Shown: one piece after another, positions 7,590 through 15,500 of the stretch
How positions within the stretch are numbered: position 1 is the first letter of the stretch
Layout: the number at the start of each line of letters is the position of its first letter
Assembly (NCBI GenBank): GCA_964462515.1
Contig: CAYWXK010000021.1
Location: 11,689-75,688 of the forward strand
Reading direction: 5' to 3'
DNA length: 64,000 nt
Source: CAYWXK01 sp964462515
Lineage (GTDB): Bacteria > Planctomycetota > Phycisphaerae > Sedimentisphaerales > Anaerobacaceae
Translations under genes and position numbers: made by a program
The notes under the pieces: generated by a model
Told to the model about the DNA's origin: nothing
The model's database searches: none
The model's input: the letters and a program-made list of their open reading frames with translations, nothing else

Positions 7590-7728
7590 TTAGAAGCTAA
7601 CAAATCGTTCAAAGGAAACCTCGTTAGAAAATAACGGGGTAAATAAACAAGTAACCAGAGCTACCTTGCTATAGTTACAAGCTCGGGCTGAGCAGTTCTT
7701 GGGGCGGGAGAGCGCAAGGAGGCGCGAT
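7590..7728 (+). ncRNA. Structured 5' leader upstream of the PAS histidine kinase (riboswitch candidate)
   Basis: The leader can fold an 8-bp hairpin, CCTCGTTA (7619-7626) with TAACGGGG (7632-7639), closed by a GAAAA loop. A second interrupted helix pairs GTAAC (7651-7655) with GTTAC (7674-7678), with AGC/GCT inside it. A GCTC/GAGC hairpin at 7681-7693 lies closer to the start codon. The flanks 'aaaggaaacc' and 'ggggtaaataaac' loosely recall the GEMM-I cyclic-di-GMP core, but the conserved GCAAAGC is missing. An AAGGAGG ribosome-binding site follows at 7716-7722. The class is unknown and covariation is untested. Confidence 0.3.
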
Positions 7729-10365
7729 TTGGATGCGGGTAAAAAGGAGATTACGGGGGAAATTCAGGCGTTGTGCCAGCGTGTAGGTAAATTAGAACAA
7801 GTCAGTCAAGACTTAGCCAAGCCCAAAAATATAGAGGATGAGTTAGATAAAGCCTGGCGTGAGTGGGAAACCACCTTCGATGCGACAAAAGATTCGATTA
7901 TTCTCACCGACAGCGACTTCAAAATCGTTCAGGCCAATCTCGCAACATCTGTGCTTTTCGGCAAGAATCTCGACGAGATAATTGGGAGAACCTGCTGGAA
8001 GTTAATTCACGGCAGCGACAAACCACCAAAAAATTGTCCACTCATAAAAGCAAAAGACACAAAAACTCACCAGGAAATTGAGCTTTATCTATCTGAAAAA
8101 GGTATCTGGGTGGAGACCTCGGTAAGCCCTATACTTAACCGGGAGGGCAACATAAATGGCGTCATTCATATCTTAAAAGATATCACTGAACACAAAAAAG
8201 CAGACGATGCGCGTCTCAGCTTAGAGACAGAGCTAAAAGATATTCTCGATAATACGCCGGTCGGAATATATCGAACCACTCCTGATGGCCGCATCTTTTT
8301 GGCAAATCCGGCCCTCGTCCGAATGCTCGGATATTCGTCCTTTGAGGAACTTGCTGTGCGGAATCTGGAGAAAGAGGGATTTGAGCCGCAATACCCTCGC
8401 TCAATGTTCAAAGAACGCATTGAAAAGGATGGTCAGATTGTCGGCCTTGAGTCCAACTGGATAAGACGTGACGGCACTAGCGCAACTATTGTTGAAACCG
8501 CATGGGTGGTTCGTGATAAACAAGGAAGGACGCTATACTATGAAGGTATAGTTCAGGACATCACGGAGCGCAAACACGCAGACCAGTTGCTGCGAAAAGA
8601 AAAAGATAGGGCACAGAAATATCTTGATGTTGCGGCGGTTATACTGGTAGCCATCGACACCGAGCAAAGGGTCGGCTTGATAAATAAAAAAGGGTGCGAA
8701 ATTTTAGGCTACAGCGAAGAAGAGATTATAGCAAAAAACTGGTTCGATAATTTTCTACCGAAAAGAATTAAGGAGGAGATGAAAGGAGTATTCAATAAGC
8801 TGTTGTGTGGTGAGGCTGATGCTCCTGAATATTATGAAAACCCTGTCTTGACCAAAGATGGCGAAGAAAGACTGATTGCCTGGCACAACACGGCACTAAG
8901 GGACGATAAGGGCAAAGTGATCGCGGCTCTGGGTTCGGGAGAAGACATCACCGAGCACAAGAAGGCGGAGGAGGCGCTGCGCGATAGTGAGGAAAAATAC
9001 AGAGACCTCTTTGAGAATGCCAGAGAAGCAATAATTACGCTGGACCTGAGGGGCAACATAACCGGCGTAAATAAGCTGGCTGAAGAATACGGGTTCAAAA
9101 GAGAAGAGTTGATAGAAAAGAACTTTATTGATTTTGTTTTGGAAAAATCCAGGCCCAAAGCTACTGAGGATTTTGAGAGGTTAGCTCAGGGCAATTCAGT
9201 CTATGGTGAAATGGAAATAGTTACACCAATAGGTTACAGGACTGTTGAGTACAGGGACAACCCGATAATGCGTGGAGGAAAGATTGTCGGTGTCCAAGCG
9301 ATTTTAACCGATATTACAGGGCGCAAACGTGCAGAAGAAGAGATTGCAATGCTCGCAAGATTCCCTGAGGAAAACCCTAACCCTATCCTGCGTGTCTCAT
9401 CGGAAGGGATTGTGCTTTACAGTAACAAACCTGCGCTTGTTTTACTGGAGGCCTGGGGCTGTCGGGTCGGCCAATCTCTACCAACCCACTTGCATCGATT
9501 CATTTTAGGTGCGCTTAAGAGCGGGCAGGCCCACGAAGTCGAGATTGAATGTGGCGACCGCCTATTCTCCATCAGGCTTGTGCCTATTGTTGGTTCCAAC
9601 TATATCAACATTTATGGCCGTGAAGTTACCATCGAAAAACTTGCCAAACAGAAACTTATCGATGACCAGGTGAAGCTTAAATCATTGGCCTCGCAGTTGA
9701 CACTGGCCGAAGAGCGTGAGAGACGCCGCTTAGCCGGCGAGCTGCACGACCGCATAAGCCAGTCTCTTGCCATTTCTAAAATCAAGTTAGAGGCCCTGCG
9801 CAAGAGCGGTTACGGAGAGAAGCTTGATAAGGCACTGGAGGAGATTTGCAACTCGATTGGTCAGACAATTCAAGATACCAGGACTTTAACATTCGACATC
9901 GGCAATCCGATATTGTATGAGTTAGGTTTCGAGACGGCTGTGAGCCACTGGCTGACCGAGCAAATCCAGAACAAACACAAAATCAAGACCGAATTCAAAG
10001 ATGATGGAGAGGATAAACTTTTAGATGATGACATTCGCATTCTTTTGTTCCGCAGTGTGCGCGAGCTGCTTATCAACGTCGTCAAGCACGCCCGTGCGAG
10101 CAAGGTAAAAGTTTCTATCCGCAAAGTTGACAATCATATATGCGTCGAAGTCGAGGATAATGGGATTGGGTTCGAGGCCGAGAAACCTGCAGCCGTTCCA
10201 GCCAAAACAAATGGATTTGGGCTTTTTAGTATCCGCCATCGGCTGGAAGATTTGGGCGGCCATCTTGAAATCGAATCCAAACCAGGCCGCGGATGCAAGG
10301 TTACGATGACCGCCCTACTAAAACAAAAGGAGACTGCCGATGGCAGAAACAGAGCAACTAATTAG
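7729..10365 (+). CDS. Multi-PAS sensor histidine kinase (HisKA_3/NarX-type)
   Basis: About 878 residues with no transmembrane segments, so a cytosolic sensor. After a short coiled N-terminus come four PAS domains, each ending in a 'DITEHKKA/DITERKHA'-type linker, and one weaker PAS-like segment. Then comes a HisKA_3 dimerisation domain, 'LAGELHDRISQSL', with phospho-acceptor H673, and a HATPase_c domain ('ELLINVVKHARASKV', 'EVEDNGIGF', 'GFGLFSIRHRLE'). It autophosphorylates and should pass phosphate to the NarL-type regulator at 11644. I chose the TTG at 7729 because AAGGAGG lies 6 nt before it; an upstream in-frame TTG at 7699 lacks this. Its 3' end overlaps the next gene by 26 nt, so the two are probably translationally coupled. 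The PAS ligands are unknown. Confidence 0.85.
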   Translation: MDAGKKEITGEIQALCQRVGKLEQVSQDLAKPKNIEDELDKAWREWETTFDATKDSIILTDSDFKIVQANLATSVLFGKNLDEIIGRTCWKLIHGSDKPPKNCPLIKAKDTKTHQEIELYLSEKGIWVETSVSPILNREGNINGVIHILKDITEHKKADDARLSLETELKDILDNTPVGIYRTTPDGRIFLANPALVRMLGYSSFEELAVRNLEKEGFEPQYPRSMFKERIEKDGQIVGLESNWIRRDGTSATIVETAWVVRDKQGRTLYYEGIVQDITERKHADQLLRKEKDRAQKYLDVAAVILVAIDTEQRVGLINKKGCEILGYSEEEIIAKNWFDNFLPKRIKEEMKGVFNKLLCGEADAPEYYENPVLTKDGEERLIAWHNTALRDDKGKVIAALGSGEDITEHKKAEEALRDSEEKYRDLFENAREAIITLDLRGNITGVNKLAEEYGFKREELIEKNFIDFVLEKSRPKATEDFERLAQGNSVYGEMEIVTPIGYRTVEYRDNPIMRGGKIVGVQAILTDITGRKRAEEEIAMLARFPEENPNPILRVSSEGIVLYSNKPALVLLEAWGCRVGQSLPTHLHRFILGALKSGQAHEVEIECGDRLFSIRLVPIVGSNYINIYGREVTIEKLAKQKLIDDQVKLKSLASQLTLAEERERRRLAGELHDRISQSLAISKIKLEALRKSGYGEKLDKALEEICNSIGQTIQDTRTLTFDIGNPILYELGFETAVSHWLTEQIQNKHKIKTEFKDDGEDKLLDDDIRILLFRSVRELLINVVKHARASKVKVSIRKVDNHICVEVEDNGIGFEAEKPAAVPAKTNGFGLFSIRHRLEDLGGHLEIESKPGRGCKVTMTALLKQKETADGRNRATN

Positions 10366-11647
10366 AGAAACAGGAATCGATGCATTAGGCAGCGTCCTGT
10401 GGGGCACACACTTTTGCCTATTTTACAGGACCAAACAAGACCTGCTTAACATCCTTGTTCCTTACTTCAAAGCAGGATTAGAGAATAACGAATTCTGTAT
10501 GTGGGTTACTTCGGACCCTCTCAACCCGACGCAGGCCAAAAGCGCTATGAAAGAAGCTATGCCCGATTTCGACGAATATTTAAGAAAGGGGCAAATAGAA
10601 ATCCTCCCCTACGACCAATGGTATCTGGAGGCAGACGATTTCAACCAGCAACGGACGCTAAAAAAGTGGAACGACAAACTCACCGGAGCTCTTACCAATG
10701 GATATGCCGGTATGAGGATAACAGGCAATACAACGTGGCTTGACCAGAAACTCTGGAATGGTTTTATAAATTACGAGCACCAGATAAATGAGACAATAGA
10801 GAGGTATCGGATGATTGTTGTTTGCACATACTGCCTTGACAAGTGCGGACCGGCTGAAATCGTGCAGGTTGTCAATACCCATCAACTGGCTCTCATCGAA
10901 CGGGCACACCAATGGGAGCTTATAAAAAACTCTGAGCGTATAAGGGCGGAAAAAAGGTCCCGCCAGTATCAGGCCCACCTTAAATCTCTGGCGTCCGAAT
11001 TGTCGCTGGCAGAGGAGCGTGAAAGGCACCAAATTGCAACTATGCTGCACGACAAGATAAGTCAATCTCTGATTGTTTCCAAAATCAAATTAGAGGCAAT
11101 GCGCAAATCCGGTTTCGGCCTCAACCTCGATAAGGCGCTTGAGGATATCTGCAACTCGCTGGGCCGGGTGATTCAAGATACAAGGACTTTAACATTCGAC
11201 CTGAGTAACCCGGTGTTATACGAGTTAGGTTTTGAGACAGCGGTGGCGGAATGGCTTACAAACGAAATTCAGGCAAAATGTAGTATTTCGACTGAGTTTG
11301 AGGATGACGGCCAGGATAAACCGCTAAATGATAATATCCGGGTCTTTTTATTCCGTGACGTGCGAGAGCTTCTTATCAACGTTGTCAAACACGCCCACGC
11401 AAAGAATGTGAAAGTTTCTATCAGAAAAACAGGCAACGCCATCTCTATTACCGTGCAGGATGATGGTGTCGGTTTTGACCCTGCAGAAGTTACATATTCA
11501 GCAATCAAAAAGGGTGAATTCGGGCTTTTCGGTATTCGGGAGCACCTGGAGCAGTCGGGAGGCCAGCTTGAAATCGAGTCTGCATCCGGGCAGGGATGCA
11601 AGGTTACGATGACCACCTCGCTAAAAACTGATGGAGATAAAAAATGA
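10340..11647 (+). CDS. MEDS-domain sensor histidine kinase (HisKA_3)
   Basis: A 435-residue cytosolic kinase. Residues about 12-185 are a MEDS sensor (the domain of methanogen/methylotroph DcmR), recognisable from 'GTHFCLFYRTKQDLLNILVP', 'CMWVTSDPL', 'GQIEILPYDQWY' and 'ERYRMIVVCTYCL'. Then follow HisKA_3 ('IATMLHDKISQSL', phospho-acceptor H237) and HATPase_c ('ELLINVVKHAHAKNV', 'VQDDGVGF', 'FGLFGIREHLE'). Its kinase half is a close paralogue of the upstream kinase, as if one core had been duplicated and fitted with another sensor. The end overlaps the regulator gene by 4 nt (ATGA), a classic coupled operon. The signal sensed by MEDS domains is not well established. Confidence 0.87.
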   Translation: MAETEQLIRETGIDALGSVLWGTHFCLFYRTKQDLLNILVPYFKAGLENNEFCMWVTSDPLNPTQAKSAMKEAMPDFDEYLRKGQIEILPYDQWYLEADDFNQQRTLKKWNDKLTGALTNGYAGMRITGNTTWLDQKLWNGFINYEHQINETIERYRMIVVCTYCLDKCGPAEIVQVVNTHQLALIERAHQWELIKNSERIRAEKRSRQYQAHLKSLASELSLAEERERHQIATMLHDKISQSLIVSKIKLEAMRKSGFGLNLDKALEDICNSLGRVIQDTRTLTFDLSNPVLYELGFETAVAEWLTNEIQAKCSISTEFEDDGQDKPLNDNIRVFLFRDVRELLINVVKHAHAKNVKVSIRKTGNAISITVQDDGVGFDPAEVTYSAIKKGEFGLFGIREHLEQSGGQLEIESASGQGCKVTMTTSLKTDGDKK

Positions 11648-12297
11648 CTATAAAAATTTTGTTAGCCGATGACCACGGAATCGTGCGAGAAGGTCTGCGT
11701 TTTCTGCTTGAGAAAGAAGCCGACATCAAGGTAGTCGGCGAAGCTGAAGACGGTCTAAAGGCGCTTGAGCTTGTGCGCCAGCTTCTGCCTGACATCGTTA
11801 TTATGGATATAACTATGCCGAATCTGAACGGAGTCGATGCCACACGTCAAATAATCAACGAATTTCCTAAAGTAAAAGTGATAGCCCTGTCGATGCACTT
11901 CGATAGGATGTTCGTGGTGAGTATGCTCAAGGCCGGTGCATCGGGCTATGTTTTGAAAGAATGTCTTTCCGATGAGCTGGTCGAAGCGGTGCGAACCGTA
12001 TATGGGGGCGAATGGTATATCAGCCGTAAAATTACCGGCTTAGTAATGGGGGACTATGTAAATCGACTGCTTGAGTCAACCGAGTCGCCGTTAGATACAC
12101 TTACAGATAAAGAACGGCAGGTGCTTCAACTGATAGTTGAGGGCAAGAGCACCAAGGATATTGCCGGCAAGTTATACGTAAGCGGCAAGGCTATCGAGGC
12201 GACCAGGCATAAAATTATGGAAAAACTGGATGTGCACAGCATACCTGAGCTTGTTATAAAAAGCATCCAGGGCGGCCTTATTTATTTGCAGCGCTGA
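11644..12297 (+). CDS. NarL/FixJ-family response regulator
   Basis: A 217-residue regulator with a REC domain (acidic pocket 'LADDHG', phospho-acceptor D55 in 'IVIMDITMPN', 'GASGYVLKE' around the conserved lysine) and a C-terminal LuxR-type helix-turn-helix ('LTDKERQVLQLIVEGKSTKDIA', ending 'KIMEKLDVHSIPELV'). It is the natural partner of the two HisKA_3 kinases encoded immediately upstream, so two sensors probably feed one regulator. It would bind DNA as a phosphorylated dimer. The repeated near-palindromes about 100 nt downstream of the gene (12394-12464) are candidate binding sites, which is a guess from proximity. Confidence 0.92.
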   Translation: MTIKILLADDHGIVREGLRFLLEKEADIKVVGEAEDGLKALELVRQLLPDIVIMDITMPNLNGVDATRQIINEFPKVKVIALSMHFDRMFVVSMLKAGASGYVLKECLSDELVEAVRTVYGGEWYISRKITGLVMGDYVNRLLESTESPLDTLTDKERQVLQLIVEGKSTKDIAGKLYVSGKAIEATRHKIMEKLDVHSIPELVIKSIQGGLIYLQR

Positions 12298-12393
12298 TGG
12301 CTTGAGTTCAAACTACATGTCTGCCAAAGGCCGCCAAAAGTCTTCTTATGGGGGTTTTAGCCGTTTGGGGGGAAGATGATAGCATGTTGTCCG

Positions 12394-12464
12394 TCCTATA
12401 AATAGATTTTGGGCAGTCCTATAATAGGATTTGCAATGCCTATATTTAGGAAAATCCTATGGGA
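12394..12464. promoter_or_regulatory. Array of four TCCTATA-type near-palindromes
   Basis: Four related elements stand in a row: TCCTATAAATAGAT (12394), TCCTATAATAGGAT (12417, nearly perfect inverted repeat), GCCTATATTTAGGA (12438) and TCCTATGGGA (12455). Their CCTAT cores are 23, 21 and 17 nt apart, close to two helical turns. This looks like an operator array. It lies in the otherwise empty 464-nt interval between the regulator gene and plsY, which converge, so no protein gene obviously depends on it. Confidence 0.4.
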
Positions 12465-12581
12465 CTTCCTGTTTTATATGCCCGATAAAAAGAGTGATAA
12501 CAAATATACCGCCGATTGAAATATAGGCTGATTCAGGTAAGAGAAAAGAAGCGTCTGTTTGGGGACAATTATCTATAACTG

Positions 12582-12725
12582 GGGGGCGCCAATCCACTCC
12601 CGCAGCTTTCTGCGAAAGCAGAAGCGGGAGCGGATTGGTAGAAGCTGCCTCGCCGAGGAATTTTTTAGGCAGTGATAAGCCGATAGTATCTTAAAGGTTA
12701 GCCGGGATTGGCTCGCCCCCTTTTT
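12582..12725 (+). ncRNA. Large stem-loop locus with alternative pairing, candidate small RNA
   Basis: An inner hairpin pairs CCAATCC (12589-12595), CTCCCGC (12597-12603) and TTCTGC (12608-12613) with GCAGAA, GCGGGAG and GGATTGG (12618-12638) around a GAAA loop, about 20 bp in all. An outer stem pairs GGGGGCG and CCAATCC (12582-12595) with GGATTGG and CGCCCCC (12705-12720), followed by TTTTT: a terminator shape on the + strand. CCAATCC can join either partner, so the two folds exclude each other. A third small hairpin (CTGCC/GGCAG, 12646-12672) lies between. It could be a small RNA, a bidirectional terminator or an inverted-repeat element. Confidence 0.4.
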
Positions 12726-12726
12726 C

Positions 12727-12760
12727 TCCTATGCACTTATTCACTTATGCTCCTGTGCTC
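12727..12760. repeat. Word-repeat copy downstream of plsY
   Basis: The words tcctatgcac, ttattcact, tatgctcctg and tgctcct are chained together. The reverse complement contains 'gagcataagtg', shared with the copies near 2997 and 29650. It is intergenic, just beyond the plsY stop codon. Confidence 0.4.
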
Positions 12761-12761
12761 C

Positions 12762-13427
12762 TCATTTTTTCAGGATTTTACTTTCCGTTCCTGCGACCAA
12801 TCTTTTTATATTCTCACGATGGCGTATGATGACCATCAAGGGTATCGCTGCTGCCATAATAAGCAGCAGCCACAAATTCACTAAGTCCCAGTCCGGAGAC
12901 AGGACTATCGCCAGGAAAAGGACGAGGGGGAATGCAATAGAAGCGGTGATAGAAGCCAAGGAAACGTATCGCCACAATAGGACTACCAATATCCATATTG
13001 CAACAGCGACCAGCGCACAAATCGTATAATAAGGCCAAAGGCCGAGCGCCACACCGAAACTTGTTGCGACGCCTTTGCCGCCGCGAAATTTTAAGTATAT
13101 CGGGAATATGTGGCCCAGGATAGCAGCGCAGCCTACTGCCAGCCAGAGCGCCAGTAAAACAGCCTGATTAGTTTCTTTAGATAACAAAGATGTTTTAATA
13201 AGAAACATTGCTGCCAGCATCGGGATTAGGCCTTTAAGCACATCTAATATAAAGCAGATATATGCCCATTTTTTGCCAAGTGCTCGGGCGACGTTTGTAG
13301 CGCCGATGTTGCCCGAGCCTATCGCGCGCAGGTCCTTGCCATAAGCTCTGGCGATAAGCAGCCCAAAAGGTATCGAGCCAAGCAGATATGCGGCTATAAT
13401 AAGGAATGCAAAAAACGTATATATCAT
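12762..13427 (-). CDS. plsY: Glycerol-3-phosphate acyltransferase PlsY
   Basis: A 221-residue integral membrane protein with the PlsY hallmarks 'GSIPFGLLIARAYG', 'IGSGNIGATNVARALG' and 'FRGGKGVATSFGV', plus several hydrophobic helices. It transfers an acyl group from acyl phosphate to glycerol 3-phosphate, giving lysophosphatidic acid, the first step of membrane phospholipid synthesis. Its start codon overlaps the stop of the glycosyltransferase gene upstream (ATGA type), so it is the last gene of the envelope operon running leftwards from lpxK. It is slightly longer than many PlsY proteins, with a short basic C-terminal tail. Confidence 0.95.
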   Translation of the reverse strand: MIYTFFAFLIIAAYLLGSIPFGLLIARAYGKDLRAIGSGNIGATNVARALGKKWAYICFILDVLKGLIPMLAAMFLIKTSLLSKETNQAVLLALWLAVGCAAILGHIFPIYLKFRGGKGVATSFGVALGLWPYYTICALVAVAIWILVVLLWRYVSLASITASIAFPLVLFLAIVLSPDWDLVNLWLLLIMAAAIPLMVIIRHRENIKRLVAGTESKILKK

Positions 13428-14608
13428 TTTTGTTGCTTCCTTTTCGATATAGATTCATAAACTATCTTCAACTGCCTGGCAACACTTTTGATGAAAATTT
13501 TTTCCATAAGATTATCAGCGACAATTGCTGCCGACGCCTTTCGGATATTATCCGTATCCGTAAAATAAATGACAGCTTCCGCCAATGCCGTAACATCTTC
13601 GGGCATATCGAGAACTATTCCGTGACGATTGTGAACGAATAAATCGGCTGCGCCATTAAATCTGGTTGTTATCACAGGTTTGCCGGCTGCAAGCGCTTCG
13701 AGGATGTATCTGCTGGATGGGTCATAGAAGGTAGGCAGAACGGCGACATTTATTATCGACAAAATGTTTTGAATGTCCTTGATATGACCTAAGAAAATGA
13801 TGTTCTTGTGGATACCAAGTTTTTCTGCCATTCGGCGGTATTTTCCTATTTTATCGTTACCGGCCACTATTAAGTATGCGTGCTGCTGTGTTTTGCGTTG
13901 CGATGCCAATTGCATTGCTTTTATTAAGACGGCCAATCCTTTTAATCTAAAATTATTCGCCACGAAAAGGAAAAGCACAGGATTGTCCGTTTCTTTTAGG
14001 CCCAGTTGGCTTAGTATTTTTATGCGGAGCTTTTGAGCCTCCTCCAGATTGATTTGCCTGTCAACATTTACGCCGTTATGAATAACCACAATACGCTCGT
14101 CCCTGACGGCATAATGCCGTTTGAATTGCTGCGCGACATACTGCGAGAGCGCGGCAATTATTGGGCCATCAGGATTTTTACACAGCTTGCGCTCGGCTCG
14201 CTGAAGGATTGTTCGGCGCAGATTAGTAAAGGCGGTCAGCTTCTTATAGGATTCTATGAATTTATTCTGGTAACTGGCGGCATTACGTAAAATTGATTCG
14301 GCATACGACCCGCCGCGAGGCTGATAAATATCTATAAAATCATAAGGCAAGACACTGTGAATAATGTCATATCGGTTTTCAGATAGATGTCTTTTTAATG
14401 CCTCTTTGAAGATAAAATACCCCGTGCGTTTGCCGGGTTTATCCTGACATAGAATATGGATATTTTTGTTATCCGGCTGTCCCTTTGCAGCGAGGATGTC
14501 AACTTCCAGACCGAGCTGCGACAAGGCGCCTGCCAGCTCGAACATTGACCGTTCTGCTCCTCCAAGGCTCGTTTCAGCCCGCTCAATTATAATCGCAACT
14601 TTCTTCAT
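13424..14608 (-). CDS. Glycosyltransferase family 4-like (LPS core/surface glycan)
   Basis: About 394 residues from the ATG at 14608 ('MKKVAIIIERAETSLGGAE'). An upstream in-frame start at 14659 would add 17 unlike residues and overlap the previous gene. The N-terminal Rossmann half has the acceptor motif 'SLGGAERSMFELAGALSQLG'. The C-terminal half has the GT-B donor site 'FVANNFRLKGL...', 'IFLGHIKDI', 'PTFYDPSSRYILEALAAGKPVI' and the EX7E-like acidic pair. It should transfer a sugar from a nucleotide-sugar donor in LPS core or related glycan assembly, in keeping with its WaaG-like features and the neighbouring WaaP-like kinase and heptose genes. Donor and acceptor are not identifiable. Confidence 0.85.
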   Translation of the reverse strand: MKKVAIIIERAETSLGGAERSMFELAGALSQLGLEVDILAAKGQPDNKNIHILCQDKPGKRTGYFIFKEALKRHLSENRYDIIHSVLPYDFIDIYQPRGGSYAESILRNAASYQNKFIESYKKLTAFTNLRRTILQRAERKLCKNPDGPIIAALSQYVAQQFKRHYAVRDERIVVIHNGVNVDRQINLEEAQKLRIKILSQLGLKETDNPVLFLFVANNFRLKGLAVLIKAMQLASQRKTQQHAYLIVAGNDKIGKYRRMAEKLGIHKNIIFLGHIKDIQNILSIINVAVLPTFYDPSSRYILEALAAGKPVITTRFNGAADLFVHNRHGIVLDMPEDVTALAEAVIYFTDTDNIRKASAAIVADNLMEKIFIKSVARQLKIVYESISKRKQQK

Positions 14609-14630
14609 TGTGAACCGGAGATAAGTTTGC

Positions 14631-15497
14631 TCACTTTGCAAAAGGCGCAATCCTGCCATACTTAATATCGTGGCGTGCCATCGATTCTGCCTTATTTATT
14701 ACTTTATGTATAAATACTTTGTCGTCTTTTGTCAGCTTGTTTCTGCCAAGATAAGCAAGATAAAAACGCAAACGGTCGGTCTTTGAAAAATACCTTGCGG
14801 GAGCAGAATAATACAACTGGGCAATGTCTTTTATCAGAAATCGCCGGCGGAGCAAAACGGGCCTAAAGGCCCTTGCCAAGTCTATCAGATAAAAAATACC
14901 ATTGTCGCTATAGTATATATGTGAAAAATAGAGGTCGCGATGGCGATAATTTGTGTCGTGAAACTTTTTTATAAAAGATGCTAATTGAGCAATAAAGCTT
15001 CTGCGCAGCTTCAAATTTTTTCCTTTAACAGGGCCATTAAAACATACGGGCAATTTCCGCTCCAGAGATTCGGCATTCGGGAGCTTTTCAGTTATGATAA
15101 AGCTTCTTTTCTCAAAAAAACTGCCTCGCTGCTGGCCATAAGCGACGGTTTTAGGGGTGTTTATGCCGGCCATTATCAATTCGTTTGCCGTTTCATATTC
15201 CAGAAAACCACAGCTTTGCCGTCTGTGTGTCGAAAGCCAGTTTTTTAGCTGGACATAAATCGGCGGACTGTCGTATCGCTTGAGGAAAAGTGTTTTTGTC
15301 AGGCCATCCTGCGGTAAATTTATTTCAAATTGTCCCCGGGTGCGAAATTGAGCAAGGTTATTTTTGGTCAGGTTCTTTACTTTATCAAAAGAAAAGACGG
15401 CATCTACCGAATTCAGGCTGATATTCTCGAAGGCCTGCTCGAAGTCTTCACTAACAAAAAACGACCTGGAAACTTCGATGAATCTTTGGTTAGCCAT
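14631..15497 (-). CDS. WaaP/Kdo-kinase-like lipopolysaccharide kinase
   Basis: A 288-residue protein kinase-like enzyme of the RfaP/WaaP (LPS core heptose kinase) family. The catalytic loop reads 'YRHRDLYFSHIYY' (H186-R187-D188) and the metal-binding aspartate is in 'IFYLIDLAR' (D206). The ATP-lobe lysine is probably in 'TLFLKRYDSP' and the conserved glutamate in 'LEYETANELI'. By family it phosphorylates a core heptose (or Kdo), placing negative charges that strengthen the outer membrane. It sits between the radical SAM gene (3 nt) and the glycosyltransferase, in one tight operon with ADP-heptose genes, which supports the call. Confidence 0.85.
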   Translation of the reverse strand: MANQRFIEVSRSFFVSEDFEQAFENISLNSVDAVFSFDKVKNLTKNNLAQFRTRGQFEINLPQDGLTKTLFLKRYDSPPIYVQLKNWLSTHRRQSCGFLEYETANELIMAGINTPKTVAYGQQRGSFFEKRSFIITEKLPNAESLERKLPVCFNGPVKGKNLKLRRSFIAQLASFIKKFHDTNYRHRDLYFSHIYYSDNGIFYLIDLARAFRPVLLRRRFLIKDIAQLYYSAPARYFSKTDRLRFYLAYLGRNKLTKDDKVFIHKVINKAESMARHDIKYGRIAPFAK

Positions 15498-15500
15498 TTT

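Noticed and set aside
7590..7728. Cyclic-di-GMP (GEMM-I) riboswitch as a firm call.
   Set aside because: The conserved GCAAAGC core is missing; only the general hairpin layout is similar.
7699..7728. TTG at 7699 as the start of the PAS kinase.
   Set aside because: No ribosome-binding site there; AAGGAGG stands 6 nt before the in-frame TTG at 7729.
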